Of a stretch of 36,428 nucleotides of DNA, positions 1 through 7,680 are shown piece by piece. Position numbers and translations under genes: made by a program. The stretch comes from a virus, in IMG/VR virus record IMGVR_UViG_3300007539_000067, positions 1 through 36,428 of that record; one strand, 5' to 3'. The notes under the pieces are model-generated. The model searched no databases. It saw only the letters and a program-made list of their open reading frames with translations, and was not told the DNA's origin. Positions within the stretch are counted from its first letter, which is position 1; each line of letters begins with the position of its first letter.

Positions 1-2
1 AC

Positions 3-80
3 TTATTTCTTCACGATAACGAAATAGGAGATACTATTGGAGAAGTGAAAAAGGTTGTAAAATGTGAGGAAGTTAAGTAG
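3..80 (+). CDS. Small hypothetical protein, C-terminal part (continues from 36318-36428)
   Basis: Open frame without a start, entering from the left edge and ending at TAG 78-80. It encodes 25 residues containing HDNEIGDTIGEVKK. The frame is the continuation of the ORF that runs off the right edge: if the shared ACTTA at 1-5 and 36424-36428 is counted once, the two parts join in frame into one 61-residue protein. I do not recognise a domain. The product is small, acidic at its N-terminal end and lysine-rich at its C-terminal end. It lies at the end of the recombination gene cluster, just before ninG. Confidence 0.7.
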   Translation, partial: LFLHDNEIGDTIGEVKKVVKCEEVK

Positions 81-93
81 GCTTATTACCTAC
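77..93. repeat. Short inverted repeat GTAGG-N7-CCTAC
   Basis: GTAGG (77-81) and CCTAC (89-93) are perfect inverted copies around a 7-base centre, overlapping the stop codon of the preceding small gene. A related sequence in reverse orientation (GGTAGTAAGCCTAC) lies at about 36278-36291. No T-tract follows, so it is not an intrinsic terminator. It may be an operator or an mRNA hairpin; function is unknown. Confidence 0.35.
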
Positions 94-107
94 AACTACC
101 TGCTAAA

Positions 108-122
108 TACACTTTTAGTGTA
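108..122. promoter_or_regulatory. Palindrome TACAC-N5-GTGTA, copy 1
   Basis: TACAC (108-112), TTTTA (113-117), GTGTA (118-122) form a short inverted repeat in the leader of ninG. A closely similar block stands at 24797-24813, and the likeness extends outward on both sides (a TACAACTA word to the left, an ACA-T-AT word to the right). Two intergenic copies of a palindrome with conserved flanks suggest a binding site for a dimeric regulator. No binding protein can be named. Confidence 0.4.
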
Positions 123-204
123 CATTATCGCAAATAAAGTACCATTAAACGGTTTAGTTTGTCGATATTGACGAAAAGAAAGGGAAACAATAATACAGAA
201 GTAA

Positions 205-750
205 ATGCCTAGAACCTGTAAAGTATGTAAAAAGAAGTTCGAGCCGCAATACAACTCGGTTCAAATGACGTGCAGTTACGGTTGTGCTATTAAATACGCC
301 AAAACAGAGCGTAAAAAGAATGAAAAGGCATTAAACGAACTAAGAGAGCAAAAGAAATCTAAGAACTCGTTACAAGCCTTAAAAACACATCTACGAATAA
401 CTTGCCATAATTACATAAGACTACGCGACAAGGGTAAACCGTGTATATCATGTGGCACTAAATGGAAAGATAACCACCAAGCAGGACACTTTTATAAAGC
501 CAGCGATTACAGTAACTTGAAGTACGAAGAAAACAACATCTTTGGACAGTGTGAACGATGCAACCTATTCTTAGACGGTAACAACCAAGAATACAGATTG
601 AGGATAACGGAGCGAATAACTGAAACCGAACTATTAGAACTTGACGAAAAAGCAAGAGAATATAAGAAAACATCGTTTAAATGGGATAGGCACGAACTAA
701 ACAAAAAACTAAAATACTATCAAGATAAATTAAAACAATTAAAGAAATGA
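205..750 (+). CDS. ninG: NinG/Rap-family recombination endonuclease
   Basis: A 181-residue protein of the lambda NinG (Rap) family, enzymes that act on branched DNA during phage recombination. The N-terminal zinc-binding pairs are C5/C8 and C23/C27. The second half has the family hallmarks: an RLRDKGKPCISCG block (C80/C83), AGHF around H95, and GQCERCN (C116/C119), together an HNH-like core. A lysine-rich helical tail ends the protein. The ATG follows an A-rich leader without a Shine-Dalgarno sequence. It overlaps the next gene by 4 bases (ATGA). It completes the recombination set formed by the ERF, YqaJ-type and SSB-like genes on the other side of the junction. Confidence 0.9.
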   Translation: MPRTCKVCKKKFEPQYNSVQMTCSYGCAIKYAKTERKKNEKALNELREQKKSKNSLQALKTHLRITCHNYIRLRDKGKPCISCGTKWKDNHQAGHFYKASDYSNLKYEENNIFGQCERCNLFLDGNNQEYRLRITERITETELLELDEKAREYKKTSFKWDRHELNKKLKYYQDKLKQLKK

Positions 751-1106
751 AAGCAGAAGAACTGAGAATAGGTAATTTGGTAAGAGAACCTTTTTATGAA
801 AGTTACGAAACCGAAGAATTTGTAACGGTTGATTGTATAGAGGTTGATAACAACTGGAAGGATTACGAACCAATACCACTAACAGAAGAATGGTTGTTAA
901 AGATGGGGTTTGAAAAAGATAATATTGATTCGGACGATTATCATTGGGAGTTAGAAAAATTTGATAGAAAGGTTTTAATATATAGTCAATTGAATTGTGA
1001 TTCAGAAGTTTACACATTAAGTTGTAGTAGAATATACTACTACGTCCACGAAGTACAAAACTTATACTACGCACTAACGAAAGAAGAACTAAAATTTGAA
1101 CTTTGA
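747..1106 (+). CDS. Conserved hypothetical phage protein
   Basis: A 119-residue acidic, aromatic-rich protein whose start overlaps the ninG stop (ATGA). The pattern RIGNLV near the start, IPLTEEWLLKMGF in the middle and VHEVQNLYYALTKEEL near the end is one I associate with a protein common in Bacteroidota phages and genomic islands, but no function is known to me. It has no signal peptide, membrane segment or catalytic motif. Coupling to ninG and the terminator at 1215 make it the last gene of the early transcript. Confidence 0.75.
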   Translation: MKAEELRIGNLVREPFYESYETEEFVTVDCIEVDNNWKDYEPIPLTEEWLLKMGFEKDNIDSDDYHWELEKFDRKVLIYSQLNCDSEVYTLSCSRIYYYVHEVQNLYYALTKEELKFEL

Positions 1107-1214
1107 CGAAAAAGTAATATATTTAAAGCGGTTAAATTTTCATAAATACAAAAGTAATTTAGGTAAGCACGATTGACAAGTGGCTAAAATGGTTTTTGTT
1201 TATTAGAGTAGAGA

Positions 1215-1241
1215 GGGGGCACGACATAGCCCCCTTTTTTT
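1215..1241 (+). terminator. Intrinsic terminator ending the early region
   Basis: GGGGGC (1215-1220), an 8-base loop, GCCCCC (1229-1234) and seven T (1235-1241). The perfect 6-bp GC stem followed by a T-run is a textbook rho-independent terminator. It separates the recombination genes from the packaging genes. Confidence 0.92.
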
Positions 1242-1258
1242 ATATTTATAATTATTTG

Positions 1259-1266
1259 TATATTTG
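1259..1266 (+). promoter_or_regulatory. Candidate Bacteroidota -7 box TATATTTG
   Basis: TATATTTG fits the TAnnTTTG -7 element used by the Bacteroidota housekeeping sigma factor. It lies just after the 1215 terminator and 25 bases before the 1292 start codon. No clear TTTG is present at the usual upstream distance because the T-run of the terminator occupies it. Likely the promoter that starts transcription towards the packaging genes. Confidence 0.5.
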
Positions 1267-1291
1267 CTTAAAAGATTAAAACGAAAAGATT

Positions 1292-1534
1292 ATGAACAAA
1301 TTCAAGACAATAGTAACCGCTAAAGGAATAACCTACGAAGATATAATAAAAGAATGCATGAACAGATACAGATACGACTTTATAACAGCGTTTAATATTG
1401 TCCGCGTAACAGAAGGATTAGCTGTAGCATCAAACGATGTAATATCATACTATAAAACAAGACAGCAAGTATTAGTACGAGAATCGTTAAGTAAAAATAA
1501 TGGCGTAATATTTATCGAGAACGAAACAAACTAA
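1292..1534 (+). CDS. Hypothetical protein
   Basis: An 80-residue soluble protein, first gene after the terminator and promoter. I see no recognisable family. It has a TAKGITYEDIIKECMNRY segment followed by predicted helices, weakly reminiscent of a small helix-turn-helix fold, but the likeness is too vague to claim DNA binding. The ATG follows an A-rich leader (ACGAAAAGATT). It is 6 bases from the next gene, so the two are probably co-transcribed. Confidence 0.65.
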   Translation: MNKFKTIVTAKGITYEDIIKECMNRYRYDFITAFNIVRVTEGLAVASNDVISYYKTRQQVLVRESLSKNNGVIFIENETN

Positions 1535-1540
1535 ACAATT

Positions 1541-1756
1541 ATGAAAGCAATACAATCTATTATAGGAGCATTATACACATGGCTATTATTTACCATCTAC
1601 ATTACTGATAAGATGATATGCCTACTTAGAACGAAATACACACCTTCTTTCGATAGTTGGGCATTCGACGAAAGAGGTAAACTACACCGCCAAAACTCCA
1701 CAATAAGAGTACTAACAATATTATTCTTATATTTGATGTACACATTAATATTTTAA
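1541..1756 (+). CDS. Small membrane protein
   Basis: A 71-residue protein with two hydrophobic stretches, at about residues 5-28 and 55-71, joined by a polar loop with several basic residues. This suggests two membrane-spanning helices. No family is recognised. It is followed immediately by another tiny membrane protein at 1757. A role in superinfection exclusion or lysis control is possible, but nothing in the sequence proves either. Confidence 0.6.
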   Translation: MKAIQSIIGALYTWLLFTIYITDKMICLLRTKYTPSFDSWAFDERGKLHRQNSTIRVLTILFLYLMYTLIF

Positions 1757-1885
1757 ATGATGGAACAAAAGCAAAAAGACGAACTAGAAAGAATTAGTAA
1801 AAACCTAGCATTCTTTGCATACCTAGCAATAGGAAGTATCTGTTTAGCAGTAGCATCAGCAGCACTATTAATAGGGGGTATCTAA
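1757..1885 (+). CDS. Very small single-span membrane protein
   Basis: A 42-residue ORF beginning directly after the previous stop codon (TAA then ATGATG; the second ATG at 1760 would give 41 residues). A charged helical N-terminus (EQKQKDELERISKN) precedes one long hydrophobic helix (about residues 18-42) running to the C-terminus. Tight spacing to the upstream membrane gene and clear amphipathic plus transmembrane design support a real gene. Function unknown. Confidence 0.55.
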   Translation: MMEQKQKDELERISKNLAFFAYLAIGSICLAVASAALLIGGI

Positions 1886-1925
1886 TTTTTTTGATTCAAT
1901 ATTCATTAATGATTTTTATTTGATT

Positions 1926-2225
1926 ATGGATGGACGAAAAAATAATGGAGGAAATAAAAACGCAGGGCGTAAAACAAAAGCGGAAGAATTAAAAGCACGT
2001 ACACAAATACTACGAGCAATTAAGCTTATCTATGGAGTCGAAACGGACGAGGAAGCAATAGATGAACACCTAAAGAGATTTATTGAAACAAAAGAGGGTA
2101 TGAAGTTCGTAAGCGAACACCTTTTAGGCAAAGCACCAGACAAAGTTGTATTCACTGATGAAGACGGCAATACGGTTAGACCTATGATATTATTTAACGG
2201 GGATGAAAAATCTAATAATAAGTGA
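1926..2225 (+). CDS. Putative terminase small subunit
   Basis: A 99-residue protein directly upstream of and overlapping the large terminase gene. It opens with a glycine/asparagine-rich basic segment (NNGGNKNAGRKTKAEELKA) of the kind seen at the N-terminus of many phage small terminases and small DNA-binding proteins. A helical middle and a short segment near VVFTDEDGNTVRP follow. Small terminases recognise the packaging site and present DNA to the large subunit. Assignment rests on position and the basic start, not on a strong family motif. A TTG two codons upstream (1920) is possible, but the ATG at 1926 is preferred. Confidence 0.55.
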   Translation: MDGRKNNGGNKNAGRKTKAEELKARTQILRAIKLIYGVETDEEAIDEHLKRFIETKEGMKFVSEHLLGKAPDKVVFTDEDGNTVRPMILFNGDEKSNNK

Positions 2226-3474
2226 AAAATATAAACCACTATGGACTACCGATAAACGATACATTCTAATAACTGGCGGTCGTGGTTCGTCCAAATCGTT
2301 TACTGTATCTGTAAATCAAGCTGAACAATCATTTAATGAACACTTCAAAGCCTTAGTAACGAGGTTTACAATGAAGAGCGCGAAAGACTCTATAATACCA
2401 GAGTTTAACGAAAAGATAGAATTACTAGGGCTACAAAATCACTTCAAATCAACCGCTACAGATGTAAAGAACTTAGTAACTGGTAACGAGATACTATTTA
2501 GAGGGGTTAAGACATCAAGCGGTGACCAAACAGCAAATTTAAAATCATTAGAAGGTATAACACACTTTATCGTTGAAGAGGGGGAGGAATTCACGGATGA
2601 GGACACATTCGACACAATAGATTTATCAGTACGTAATAAGAAAGCCGATAATAAGGTGATTTTTATCATGAACCCATCTAATACGAATCATTTCGCATAC
2701 AAAAGATGGATTGCAGCAACTCATAAAATAGTTGAAATAGATGGTATTAAAATACCTATAAGCACTCACCCTGACGTTTGCCACATACATACCACCTATC
2801 TTGATAACATAGATAATCTTGAAAAGGGGTTCTTAGACATTATAACCAAGGCAAAGAAAGACAAACCACTATACTACAAACATAAAGTTATAGGAGCATG
2901 GAAGAGCCACACAGAAGGGGCTTTATTAACAGACTTAAACACATTCAAAAGAGAGCGTTTAAACGATGAAAGTAGGTGTATTGGTTATATTGATGTGGCA
3001 GATGAAGGAAACGACTACACAGCGTACGTAATAGGGTACGTAACAGAGGATGGTATATTTGTTACAAATGTAATAAACGACCAAAGCAACACAAGCGTAA
3101 CACTTCCGAGGTGTTCTGCATTGTCGCACAAAACGAAACCAGCATACATTAGATGTGAGGCTAATAACATGGGGGCAATGTTTGGGCGTACTTTAAGGGA
3201 TGAATACAAGGGGGGTAAGGTGTTATTGATTAGCCAAACAACTAAGAAACACACCCGTATATTAATGGAAGCACCATTTATACAAGATTACTTTTACTTT
3301 TTAGTTGAAGAGGAACGTAGCGAAGAGTATCAAAAGTTTATTAACTTCATTTGTTCGTACGATAAAGACGAAGCAATTAATAAGAAGGTAGGAACACCAG
3401 ACGACCAAATAGACGCGTTAGCTGGATTGTCAGCAATGGCGCGAGGGTTTTACGGTAAAATATTCAACAAATAG
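2203..3474 (+). CDS. terL: Terminase large subunit (DNA-packaging motor)
   Basis: A 423-residue packaging ATPase and nuclease. The Walker A loop is GGRGSSKS at residues 25-32, and the Walker B strand with catalytic acids is HFIVEE at about 121-126. The C-terminal RNase-H-like nuclease has its first acidic residue near D264 (GYIDVADEG), an IRCEANNMG strand, and the closing TPDDQIDALAG motif with D400, D401 and D404. The architecture matches PBSX/Terminase_3-type large subunits. It overlaps the putative small subunit by 23 bases. Together they cut the DNA and pump it through the portal. Confidence 0.95.
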   Translation: MKNLIISEKYKPLWTTDKRYILITGGRGSSKSFTVSVNQAEQSFNEHFKALVTRFTMKSAKDSIIPEFNEKIELLGLQNHFKSTATDVKNLVTGNEILFRGVKTSSGDQTANLKSLEGITHFIVEEGEEFTDEDTFDTIDLSVRNKKADNKVIFIMNPSNTNHFAYKRWIAATHKIVEIDGIKIPISTHPDVCHIHTTYLDNIDNLEKGFLDIITKAKKDKPLYYKHKVIGAWKSHTEGALLTDLNTFKRERLNDESRCIGYIDVADEGNDYTAYVIGYVTEDGIFVTNVINDQSNTSVTLPRCSALSHKTKPAYIRCEANNMGAMFGRTLRDEYKGGKVLLISQTTKKHTRILMEAPFIQDYFYFLVEEERSEEYQKFINFICSYDKDEAINKKVGTPDDQIDALAGLSAMARGFYGKIFNK

Positions 3475-3552
3475 GAATACAATAATAAAAATCAATGTTT
3501 ATGGGCTACTACCCCCGTAAAATTTAAGACTTTTTATACGTTAGGATTACAA

Positions 3553-4752
3553 TTATAGACCAAGTAGTGCGTTTTGTTGCTCTTCATTTAGTAATATACC
3601 GTTTTCCCTAAGAGTCTGAATCGTATTAGCGTTAATGTTCATTGTTTCAGCTTCTTCTTTCTTGTCTTTTGCAAGCACATCAACACCGCTAAAGTCAGGG
3701 CATAAATACATTCCTTCTTTATCTAGGTCTAATTGTCTACCTATCTCGGCATACATCGCTGTAGTATCTGGTATAATTGTACTTCTGTACGCTTGTTTTT
3801 CTCCCATTTCAACGTTACTAAACGTTTGCCCTTTGTTGTCGATTGGCGCGAACATATTAACGTTTAACCCGTACGCATCAATAATGGCTGCTTTGTCTGC
3901 TGTCATTTCTTCAAACAACATAAGGTCTTTTGTGGGGAATGACATAGCATCCCACTTAGCTTTCTTGTCTGTTATAATTACCTTTCCTTTGTTTCTACGC
4001 ATTAAATCTTTCTGCATTTCTTGCTTTTCCTTGTCATCAATTGGAAGTGACGAAATACCATCGTTATTATCCATAGATAAAATACCCAGTGCAAACAGAT
4101 TCTTTAAAAGTACATTACGCTTTTCGTAAGTCTTAGCAATATTTGACAATGGGTATTTAAGTGCATCAAGTCTTGAATTAGTATTGAATAAGTTGATACC
4201 ATCTGGACGAGCTACGTAAATAACTTCATTCGGTTTAAATGTTTCAAAACTATTCATGTTATTTAATGGCACTTTGAACGAATCAATTATACCATTAACA
4301 GAAATCTGCTTATAACTCTTGCCAGTAGGAACAATCTTAACATTATTGTATGCAATAGGTGTAATACTGTATGTTTCGAAAGTACCTTTATTCTTTAGTG
4401 CAAGGTAGTTATTAGTAATGCAATCGTTAACAGCAAGAAAGTAAATAAAGTCTTTCCATGACTGCATAGCATTTGGTCGTTCTAATAAGTTAAAAATAAA
4501 ATGGTTGTTAGATTCAATTATAGCGCCTTCGGAATCTTTTATCACTGGTTGTGCTGACGCTACCATGTTAGAATATCTATTTATAACCGCTTGAAGTTCT
4601 GGTATTTGGTCGTAAAGAATAAACTTATTAGTGGTATCTATCCATTCTGGCACTGTGTCGCCTACTTGTTGAAAAGTGTAATAGTTGTTTTGTGTTGCAC
4701 TGTTATAACCAAATAAACGGTTAACTGCATCAATGATTCCAAAGTATCTCAT
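3553..4752 (-). CDS. Portal protein, HK97 type
   Basis: A 399-residue portal, the dodecameric ring at the head vertex through which DNA passes. Family signs include NRYSNMVASAQPVIKDSEG, the NHFIFNLLERPNAMQSWKDF block, FKPNEVIYVARPDG, and the C-terminal domain with DAYGLNVNMFAP followed by TFSNVEMGEKQAYRSTIIP. Length is normal for HK97-like portals. It is the only gene on the minus strand, between the terminase and the protease, which are both on plus. It has its own promoter candidate at 4775-4782. No truncation is visible, so it should be functional despite the inversion. Confidence 0.93.
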   Translation of the reverse strand: MRYFGIIDAVNRLFGYNSATQNNYYTFQQVGDTVPEWIDTTNKFILYDQIPELQAVINRYSNMVASAQPVIKDSEGAIIESNNHFIFNLLERPNAMQSWKDFIYFLAVNDCITNNYLALKNKGTFETYSITPIAYNNVKIVPTGKSYKQISVNGIIDSFKVPLNNMNSFETFKPNEVIYVARPDGINLFNTNSRLDALKYPLSNIAKTYEKRNVLLKNLFALGILSMDNNDGISSLPIDDKEKQEMQKDLMRRNKGKVIITDKKAKWDAMSFPTKDLMLFEEMTADKAAIIDAYGLNVNMFAPIDNKGQTFSNVEMGEKQAYRSTIIPDTTAMYAEIGRQLDLDKEGMYLCPDFSGVDVLAKDKKEEAETMNINANTIQTLRENGILLNEEQQNALLGL

Positions 4753-4774
4753 TATAATTTTTTTTGATAATATT

Positions 4775-4782
4775 CAAATTTA
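4775..4782 (-). promoter_or_regulatory. Candidate minus-strand promoter for the portal gene
   Basis: Read on the minus strand, 4782 to 4775 is TAAATTTG, an exact TAnnTTTG -7 element, 23 bases before the portal ATG (4752). No convincing -33 TTTG is seen at the usual distance. It gives the inverted portal gene a way to be transcribed on its own. Confidence 0.5.
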
Positions 4783-4795
4783 TATAAATTATTTT

Positions 4796-4803
4796 TATTT
4801 TTG
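4796..4803 (+). promoter_or_regulatory. Candidate plus-strand promoter for the protease-capsid operon
   Basis: TATTTTTG matches TAnnTTTG and lies 18 bases before the ATG at 4821. With the minus-strand box at 4775-4782 it makes a compact divergent promoter region of about 70 bp. A plus-strand promoter is needed here if head-gene transcription is not to depend on read-through antisense to the portal. Confidence 0.45.
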
Positions 4804-4820
4804 GTTAAAATATCGTCAAT

Positions 4821-4913
4821 ATGAATGACAAGAAACTAACCAAAGAGCAAATTGATAAGCTCAAAAAGGAGAAACAGAACAAGTTGAAAGGCGGTAAAAT
4901 TATTACGAAATGA
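4821..4913 (+). CDS. Tiny lysine-rich protein
   Basis: A 30-residue ORF (begins MNDKKLTKEQIDKLKKEK, ends GGKIITK) between the divergent promoters and the protease gene. Its stop overlaps the protease start as ATGA (4910-4913). It is highly basic and helical. The tight translational coupling and biased composition support a real gene, perhaps partly serving to couple ribosomes to the protease. No function is known to me. Confidence 0.55.
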   Translation: MNDKKLTKEQIDKLKKEKQNKLKGGKIITK

Positions 4914-5698
4914 TACCAACATTTGAAACTAAAGCAGAATTGTATAAGTATCTGAAAGATAATAAGTCAGATATTATTAAGATGAAAAAGGCATCTTTAA
5001 AAAGTTGTGATTCTGTAATTACTGGCGTTGAAACAGTGTCTAAAGCTATTCAAACTAACTACCAAGACGACATATCTAGTGGCGTAATTAAACGCACAAT
5101 TATCGGTAATACTTACAATTGGTTAGACTCTCACGGTGACGTACACGTAAAGAACACCTTTAAGAAATCATTTACAGAGAATAAGAATGTATTTCACCTT
5201 CACGACCACGAACACAAAGTAACGGCAAAGGTTGGAAGGTTTACAGATATTTACGAAAAGTTAGTTAACTGGACTGATTTAGGCGTAAACAAGCAAGGTC
5301 AAACACTTGTATTAATGGCAGATAGTAACATATCAAAAGACTTTAATAAAAGCGTGTTCGACATGTATTTAAACGGAGAAATAGACCAGCACTCAGTAGG
5401 TATGCAGTACGTAAAGATTGATTTAGCTGTTAACTCCGACGAAGAAGAATATAAGGAAGAAAAAGAAACATACGATAAGTATATAAACGACATAGGAAAC
5501 AAAGAAGAAGTAGAAAAGCTTGGTTATTTTTGGGCTGTCAGCGAAGCTAAGTTAATCGAAATATCTGCGGTTCTTATGGGTTCAAATATACTTACACCGA
5601 CCGTATCAAATGAGCCGCTTAAAAGCACTCAAAAAGAGCCGTCCGAAGACACTCCTAAAATTGACTGGTCAGAGGTATGCTCAAACATAAATTTTTAA
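4910..5698 (+). CDS. Prohead maturation protease (HK97 family)
   Basis: A 262-residue serine protease that cleaves the capsid delta domain during head maturation. The family pattern is visible: a strand with FHLHDHEH at residues 95-102 (catalytic histidine), the nucleophile block DQHSVGMQYV with S162, and the later EISAVLMGSN segment. The C-terminus is acidic and proline-containing, a likely self-cleaved tail. It sits directly before the capsid gene, the normal order. An N-terminal extension of about 55 residues precedes the protease core. Confidence 0.9.
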   Translation: MIPTFETKAELYKYLKDNKSDIIKMKKASLKSCDSVITGVETVSKAIQTNYQDDISSGVIKRTIIGNTYNWLDSHGDVHVKNTFKKSFTENKNVFHLHDHEHKVTAKVGRFTDIYEKLVNWTDLGVNKQGQTLVLMADSNISKDFNKSVFDMYLNGEIDQHSVGMQYVKIDLAVNSDEEEYKEEKETYDKYINDIGNKEEVEKLGYFWAVSEAKLIEISAVLMGSNILTPTVSNEPLKSTQKEPSEDTPKIDWSEVCSNINF

Positions 5699-5707
5699 AC
5701 AATAAAA

Positions 5708-6934
5708 ATGGAAGCACAAGAAGTAATAAAAGAGATTGAATCTAAGTTCCAAGAAAAATTGGACGGTTTAAATCTAGTTAACCGAGAAGAAGTTAACGCA
5801 ATTAAAGAACAATTAGAAGAGGTTAAAGGTATCGAAAAGTATGATGATACGGAGTTAAAGTCTGCATTTTCTAAATTGGAAGAATCAATTAACGCATTGA
5901 CAGAGCAAGCAGGTGACGTATCTAAAATGTCATTTACTGAGTCAATTCGCAAAGGATTGAAAGATAACGTTGAAAAACTTAAAGCGTTAAAGAACAAAGA
6001 TAGAAATGCTGTATTTGCATTTAAAGTGGCTGGTGACATGACTAGTAGCGGCAATATATCAGGCGGTAATGTTCCAGTTGAAGATAGATTGTCAGGATTT
6101 AACAGAATCCCATCAAGACGTATTCGTTTAATGGACTTAATGTCGCAGGGTACAACTTCTAGTACTGTCGTATCTTGGGTTTATCAAGCTAACCAAGATG
6201 GTTCAGCAGGATTTACGGCAGAAGGAGCGGCTAAGAATCAAATTGATTTTGATTTAGTAGTAGCAAACGAAACTGTTAAAAAGTACACTGCATACATCAA
6301 GGTGTCGGATGAAATGTTAACAGATATTGACTTTATCGAATCACAAATCCGTATTGAGTTATCACAAGAGTTGTTGAAATCTATTGAAGATGCTGCATAT
6401 GATGGTGACGGTACTGCAACTGCATTGAATGGTGTTTACACAGTGGCGACTAATTTCACTCCTGGTTCTTTTGCAACTGGTCAACCTAACGCAGTAGACA
6501 ATCCTAACAGCGTTGATGTATTAGGTGTGGCAATGAATCAAATCATGATTGCAGAACAAGATACACCTAACGCAATTTTAATGCACCCATCAGACGTTAC
6601 AGCGTTGAAGATGCAAAAAGTTTCATCAACAGATAAACGTTATGTTGAGCGTTTAGCAATGGTAGCAGGTGAGTTGTCTTTAGATGGTGTTCGTATCATT
6701 CCTACGACATTAGTTGACGAGGGAGATTACTTAATCGGTGACTTCACTAAAGCACAATTCCTAACACGTGATGCAATGAGCGTTGAGGTTGGATACGATG
6801 GTAACGACTTTACTAATAACATGCGTACTATCCGTGCTGAATGGCGTGGGGTTGTTCTTGTTAAGAATAACGATAGAACAGCGTTTGTTAAAGGTGACTT
6901 CGCAACAGATATTGCAGCTATTACAGCATCGTAA
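5708..6934 (+). CDS. Major capsid protein, HK97 fold
   Basis: A 408-residue capsid subunit. Residues 1 to about 100 are a charged coiled coil, the delta/scaffold domain expected to be removed by the upstream protease. The shell domain follows, with RRIRLMDLMSQGTTSSTVVSWV, a GFTAEGAAKNQIDFDLV loop, the KKYTAYIKVSDEMLTDIDFIESQI spine region (written here in part), and a C-terminal FLTRDAMSVEVGYDGNDFTNNM-type strand. This order of features is typical of HK97-like capsids with a built-in scaffold. It starts 9 bases after the protease stop. Confidence 0.93.
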   Translation: MEAQEVIKEIESKFQEKLDGLNLVNREEVNAIKEQLEEVKGIEKYDDTELKSAFSKLEESINALTEQAGDVSKMSFTESIRKGLKDNVEKLKALKNKDRNAVFAFKVAGDMTSSGNISGGNVPVEDRLSGFNRIPSRRIRLMDLMSQGTTSSTVVSWVYQANQDGSAGFTAEGAAKNQIDFDLVVANETVKKYTAYIKVSDEMLTDIDFIESQIRIELSQELLKSIEDAAYDGDGTATALNGVYTVATNFTPGSFATGQPNAVDNPNSVDVLGVAMNQIMIAEQDTPNAILMHPSDVTALKMQKVSSTDKRYVERLAMVAGELSLDGVRIIPTTLVDEGDYLIGDFTKAQFLTRDAMSVEVGYDGNDFTNNMRTIRAEWRGVVLVKNNDRTAFVKGDFATDIAAITAS

Positions 6935-6953
6935 TATTAACTATACTACACCA

Positions 6954-6977
6954 CCCCACTTCTTTCGAGTTGTGGGG
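6954..6977. other. Hairpin downstream of the capsid gene
   Basis: CCCCAC (6954-6959), a 12-base loop and GTGGGG (6972-6977) give a perfect 6-bp stem 19 bases after the capsid stop. No T-run follows, so it is probably an mRNA-stabilising hairpin or a partial attenuator that sets a high capsid-to-connector ratio. Confidence 0.5.
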
Positions 6978-7000
6978 ATTTGGTGGTAAAAGACATAACT

Positions 7001-7162
7001 ATGAAAATAGAATTTACAGAAGATTGCGCGAACGGCATTAAGAAAGGTGAAATTAGAATAGTTTCAGATAATGTTGGTAACGCAATTATAGCAAAAGGAA
7101 GGGCTAAAGAAGTAAAGGCTTCAAAGCCACGTAAAAAGAAAACAGAAGAAGTTAAAGATTAA
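7001..7162 (+). CDS. Small basic head-region protein
   Basis: A 53-residue protein starting at ATG 7001; an in-frame TTG at 6980 lies inside the preceding hairpin region and is less likely. The first part (KIEFTEDCANGIKKGEIRIVSDNVGNAIIAKG) resembles short beta-rich proteins found just after capsid genes, in which a lysine-glycine turn and a later alternating pattern recur. The C-terminus is strongly basic. It overlaps the next start by one base. Possibly a head decoration or connector accessory protein; function unproven. Confidence 0.6.
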   Translation: MKIEFTEDCANGIKKGEIRIVSDNVGNAIIAKGRAKEVKASKPRKKKTEEVKD

Positions 7163-7680
7163 TGGCAGTTACAGTAGATAGCTTTGTAGGTAGGTATCAA
7201 ATACCACAGCCTTTTAATGGTGATGTAACACTACAGGAGTACATAGACCACTATTCAAACTATTATTTTAATAATTTGTTCGGGGCTGAATTGTACCAAG
7301 AATATTTAACTGGTATCGGGACTTCTAACCCTATTTACACCAAGTTACGTGACCCATTCGCGGAAGATATACAGTTATATGATGATATAGATGAAAGGTT
7401 TTGTAATCAAGTTCTAATCTCTGAGGGTGTAGATAAGATGTTAATCTGTTTAATTTACGCACATTATCAGCGTGAAGACCTACCAACACCAACAGCAGGC
7501 GGAAATATAACGATAAATCCAAGTGGGGGCGAGTTGGAAAACGACGACAGAACAAATGTTTTCAATATCTACAATCAAGGAATTAACACCTATCAAGCTA
7601 TTCAACAGTACATTGTAGAAAATAGAACTGATTACCCAAACTTTAAAGGAGAATATAGAGGTAAAACGTGGTTAATATGA
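7162..7680 (+). CDS. Putative head-tail connector protein
   Basis: A 172-residue protein in the position of gp6/gp15-type adaptors, right after the capsid block. It is rich in tyrosine and asparagine, with predicted helices at about 20-60 and 80-110 and a glycine-rich loop with GGNITINPSGGE near residue 115. No signature is strong enough for a family name. Gene order (capsid, small protein, this gene, next gene, tail tube) supports a role in the neck. Confidence 0.55.
   Translation: MAVTVDSFVGRYQIPQPFNGDVTLQEYIDHYSNYYFNNLFGAELYQEYLTGIGTSNPIYTKLRDPFAEDIQLYDDIDERFCNQVLISEGVDKMLICLIYAHYQREDLPTPTAGGNITINPSGGELENDDRTNVFNIYNQGINTYQAIQQYIVENRTDYPNFKGEYRGKTWLI

Noticed and set aside
3475-3552. Bidirectional terminator between terL and the inverted portal gene
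   Set aside because: Only a 3-bp GGG/CCC stem can be drawn and the T-run is distant; not convincing on either strand.
3635-4129. A 164-codon plus-strand frame within the portal gene region
   Set aside because: It is the antisense shadow of the clearly recognised portal gene; its hydrophobic composition is what reverse reading of that gene gives.
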